64,000 nt of DNA, from positions 20,996-84,995 of the forward strand of contig UQJP01000020.1 in NCBI GenBank assembly GCA_900541415.1. Direction: 5' to 3'. The notes beneath the pieces are model-generated. The model had not been told where the DNA came from, ran no database searches, and saw nothing but the letters and a program-made list of their open reading frames with translations. Both the position numbers and the translations under genes were made by a program. This stretch comes from an uncultured Odoribacter sp. GTDB lineage: Bacteria; Bacteroidota; Bacteroidia; Bacteroidales; Marinifilaceae. This document shows, one piece after another, positions 61,193 to 64,000 of this stretch; position 1 is the stretch's first letter, and every line of letters starts with the position of its first letter.

Positions 61193-63415
61193 TTACTCAA
61201 CTGTAATCGTTTCGTCGATACTGTAAATTAAACCGTCGGTCAGGAACAAGGGAACGCTGCCGTTTGTCAGAATCCTTTGTGTACCCGCTTTGTTTACCAG
61301 TTCCACACTGGTGTTATCGTGAAAGTTGACGGTCATCGTGTTATATACTTTCCGGGCAGGAGTTGAGAGTTCCGGATTTTCCTGGAAAGTGGACAGCGTA
61401 CCGGGTTCACCTAAGTTAGGTAGAATATAGTCGGACATTTTATTCATGGTTACCGGGATAAAGAAGTAGCGCAAGTATGCTGCCAATTCATCTTTTGCTT
61501 TAGGAGCATTGTCCAGGGTTCCGTTTTCAGGAGCAAACACCATATAGCGTTCGTCGTCGTCGAGGAAGGGGATCGTCCATTTGGTATTTTTGTCGTCATA
61601 AATGGCCAATCCGGCTGTTTGTAATGCTTTAAAGAAGTCTGTGTATTGCGGACGTTCCGTAATGGCCTGTATGGTGCTTTCTTCGCTGAGTTCGAGCCGA
61701 CTGTCTATTTCGTAAACCATCCCATTTTCTGTTTCCCAGCCTTCTCCCATAACTTCGACAGCAGCTCCGTTTTCTCCGTATACCGTGTCTTTATCCACGT
61801 AGATGTAATGGAACGGAGATTTTGTTCCATAGAAAGCACGTTGGCTGAAATCTTTGATAGCTCCGTAGATGATATGTGTTTGTAAAAATTCCACGGCAAA
61901 AGGATTACCGGTTCCGTCTTCCACCGTTTTGCCGTCTTTGTTTTTATAGCCGATCTTTTCATCTCCAAAAACATTCAGGTCTTTATAATTTACCCGCATT
62001 CCGTATTTTTCATTCAATGTTTCATCGGACAAGATGAATAGGGTATAGTGGTCTTTTTCCCGGTCGACAACGGTTACGAATTCATTCGTGATGTTGAACA
62101 TGTAGGTCATAACGGAGTAGTTCGGGAATTGAAACAAAGGTTTGGTGATTACATCGAAAACCGCCGGACGTAATATTTCATTCACTCCGTATAGCAATCC
62201 GTTTGCACAAAATTCGCGGTAAGTGATATTATCATCTATATTTATTTTCCATTCTTCACCAAACATTCCCGCGATTCCTTTTTGCTCGATTTTGTCGGGA
62301 AGCATAATCTTTTGATGATCGTCGGCATGGGATTTTAACAGATAATAAAGGGCAATATCCGGCAGATCGTTCATGTTTTCATATCCGGTGAAGAACTCTT
62401 CGAAAAAGTCCTGGAAAGTCTTGTTGTCGAATGCGAAACAGTTGTAGCAGTCGCTTAAATAACGGATGTATGAAGGACGTTTATTGTCTTCTTCTCCGTG
62501 GTAAGACCATTCACTGGCGATTTCCGGTAAATCCACTTCAGTTTTTGGGGCTGCATTGTGGTAGAATAAGTAATATTTCTCTCCGGGAGCTGCATATTTT
62601 TCCGATAAGGTTTTATCGTACACAAAGTTTTGAAAACGGTCGAAAAATGAAAGGAAGGTAGAGAACTTTCCCTGTTCAGCCGTTTGTAAGGCTTCATAAA
62701 TTGTTTGGCGCGGGGTCACCACCTTATCTATCACATAGATATAACCGTTGTCGGTAGGGATTCCCACTTCTTTTATAGAAGCGTTGGCCACATACAGTTT
62801 ATCGTTGTCACCCTGCCAGTTTACATCGGGAAAAAAGTATTTGTAGGTTTGCTCGAAGTTGGTACATTTCTGGGTTTCAAACATTTTCGTTGAAATCACG
62901 GGTAAATATTTTTCCCGTTGATATACCTTCACGTTTTGTTGTAGCGCAGGGTTAAACATTTCAACCGGGTCGGCTTTGGCATAGGTCTTGTATTTGTAAG
63001 ACAGACCGGCTTCGGCGGTAGAACTTCCTGCTGCTGCCTCCTGCGACATTTGGAAGTTGAGCAGTTGCGACCGGCTAAATGCCTGTTGCACTAAATGATA
63101 ACCAACTAAATTTTTTAATTCCGCAGGATTTACCTCGGAAAGTGAAGCATAACCGTTTGCTGACATCCAAACTCTAAAAGCATCGTCATCCGGAGCAAAT
63201 ACGGTACATAGCCCCTTGCCATTTACCATACTTTCATACCCTGTTAAATCGATTGCTTCCAGAAATAAGGTAAAATTTCCTTCAGACTTCATGTATTGGT
63301 AAGCGTTTCCACGCAACCAATCCGGCGCTTCGTCGTAGGCATCTATATCTCCCCGACACCCCATAAAGGAGATTAGTGCCATACATACGATAAAAAAATT
63401 AGATACTTTTCGCAT
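61193..63415 (-). CDS. Large multi-FAS1 fasciclin lipoprotein, first gene of the operon
   Basis: A 740-residue lipoprotein (MRKVSNFFIVCMALISFMGC, Cys 20). At least three or four FAS1-like domains can be seen. The first has GNFTLFLEAIDLTGYESM, CTVFAPDDDAFRVWM and LKNLVGYHLV. Later ones have KFSTFLSFFDRFQNF, SVMTYMFNITNEFV with YTLFILSDETL, and FFKALQTAGLAIYDD with MVFAPENGTL. Each tends to end with a short IYxID-type strand. It is the promoter-proximal gene of the minus-strand operon and so is probably the most abundant product. FAS1 domains bind proteins or glycans in other organisms. Its use at the head of a SusCD operon with M60 peptidases points to substrate or matrix binding (inference). 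Confidence 0.82.
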   Translation of the reverse strand: MRKVSNFFIVCMALISFMGCRGDIDAYDEAPDWLRGNAYQYMKSEGNFTLFLEAIDLTGYESMVNGKGLCTVFAPDDDAFRVWMSANGYASLSEVNPAELKNLVGYHLVQQAFSRSQLLNFQMSQEAAAGSSTAEAGLSYKYKTYAKADPVEMFNPALQQNVKVYQREKYLPVISTKMFETQKCTNFEQTYKYFFPDVNWQGDNDKLYVANASIKEVGIPTDNGYIYVIDKVVTPRQTIYEALQTAEQGKFSTFLSFFDRFQNFVYDKTLSEKYAAPGEKYYLFYHNAAPKTEVDLPEIASEWSYHGEEDNKRPSYIRYLSDCYNCFAFDNKTFQDFFEEFFTGYENMNDLPDIALYYLLKSHADDHQKIMLPDKIEQKGIAGMFGEEWKINIDDNITYREFCANGLLYGVNEILRPAVFDVITKPLFQFPNYSVMTYMFNITNEFVTVVDREKDHYTLFILSDETLNEKYGMRVNYKDLNVFGDEKIGYKNKDGKTVEDGTGNPFAVEFLQTHIIYGAIKDFSQRAFYGTKSPFHYIYVDKDTVYGENGAAVEVMGEGWETENGMVYEIDSRLELSEESTIQAITERPQYTDFFKALQTAGLAIYDDKNTKWTIPFLDDDERYMVFAPENGTLDNAPKAKDELAAYLRYFFIPVTMNKMSDYILPNLGEPGTLSTFQENPELSTPARKVYNTMTVNFHDNTSVELVNKAGTQRILTNGSVPLFLTDGLIYSIDETITVE

Positions 63416-64000
63416 AAAATCACTTTTTTATTAACACTTTTTTCTGAATTCTTATAAGATGAGAGGTTTAGACCCCCCTTATTTTTCTCTCTTGCGTTGT
63501 TTTTATTGTGTTTTTAACAAAAAAAAACGAACGATTTCGGCAGTGATTTATTGTTAATAAAATGTGAATTATGACAGGCCTAAAACCTCATTTTGTTTAA
63601 GAATGTAAATTAATTCAGTTAAGTTTCTTGTAATAAGAGTTTTGTATCCTATCAGATGAAGTATTATAAAAATTGTATAGACAGATTTTAGATATTGGAA
63701 TGTCACAAAATCCTTTGTTTCCGGGGAATTTTGTGACATGTCTATGACATATTTTTTAAATATTGTCTTTTTTTATCTCAAAATCATCTCATTCTATTTA
63801 ATACACTCAAAAACCCTGATTTGCTGTGAAAAAAGATTAATACATTTGTTTCGTCGAACCCATTGGTGCGTGGTGGAAAAAATAAAACAATCGATTGCAG
63901 AGATTTGATAGAAATGTCAAAAGAAATTTAAAAATATATCTGATTAAACGAACAATTTATATTGTTAAAATTATCGTTTTGTACTTTCCTATATTTAAAG
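63416..64000. other. Upstream region of the fasciclin/SusCD/M60 operon
   Basis: No gene was recognised in these 585 AT-rich bases. No minus-strand TAnnTTTG box was found close to the first gene. A 12-base perfect inverted repeat, ATGTCACAAAAT (63700-63711) and ATTTTGTGACAT (63728-63739), lies about 290 bases upstream of the start codon. A GGTTTAGACC near-palindrome (about 63466-63475) lies closer. Confidence 0.45.

Overview
The window looks like a gut or mucosal member of the Bacteroidales. The evidence is SusC/SusD pairs, many Cys-anchored lipoproteins, a hybrid two-component regulator, BtuG-type cobalamin lipoproteins, near absence of Shine-Dalgarno sites, and several promoters of the Bacteroides form (TTTG or ATTG, 19-21 bases, TAnnTTTG). 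The family could be Odoribacteraceae, but that is a guess. No tRNA, rRNA, CRISPR array or insertion sequence was recognised.

Layout. (1) 1-2961: the end of a fimbria-type surface operon (partial FISUMP-like protein, DUF3575 protein, DUF3868/OmpA/TPR protein) and a DUF5106 remnant. (2) 3479-18125: a vitamin B12 acquisition operon led by a promoter, a canonical cobalamin riboswitch and a terminator. Six surface-lipoprotein genes (two BtuG-type propellers, a DUF4988/LRR protein, a PKD protein and two related repeat lipoproteins) precede btuB, btuF, btuC and btuD. The corrinoid adenosyltransferase gene cobO abuts it convergently. (3) 18716-25071: a GNAT/YoaP protein, a Crp/Fnr regulator divergent from a ferredoxin-hcp nitrosative-stress operon with a perfect palindromic operator between them, a Nim-like flavoprotein and a GadC-like transporter. 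(4) 25072-26200: a long non-coding stretch holding a highly folded candidate RNA, then ahpC-ahpF and a GNAT gene. (5) 29142-42147: a carbohydrate region with a GH35 beta-galactosidase on the minus strand, and on the plus strand an NYN protein overlapping a hybrid two-component regulator, then GH105, a DUF1573-PL8 fusion and GH2. (6) 42627-63415, minus strand: a ten-gene operon with two SusC/SusD pairs, three fasciclin lipoproteins, two M60-like proteins (one with an intact zinc motif, one without) and a PCMD lipoprotein.

How the genes fit together. The B12 operon would capture corrinoid at the cell surface, pass it through BtuB and import it with BtuFCD; CobO would adenosylate it, and the riboswitch would shut the operon down when cobalamin is plentiful. 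The Crp/Fnr protein probably activates ferredoxin-hcp in response to NO. The lyase/hydrolase cluster would cut an acidic polysaccharide and remove the unsaturated uronyl end. The M60/fasciclin operon looks built to attack and import pieces of a glycoprotein such as mucin. The most novel points are the uncharacterised lipoproteins of the B12 operon, the M60 pair with one apparently dead member inside a fasciclin-SusCD operon, the DUF1573-PL8 fusion, and the folded RNA candidate.
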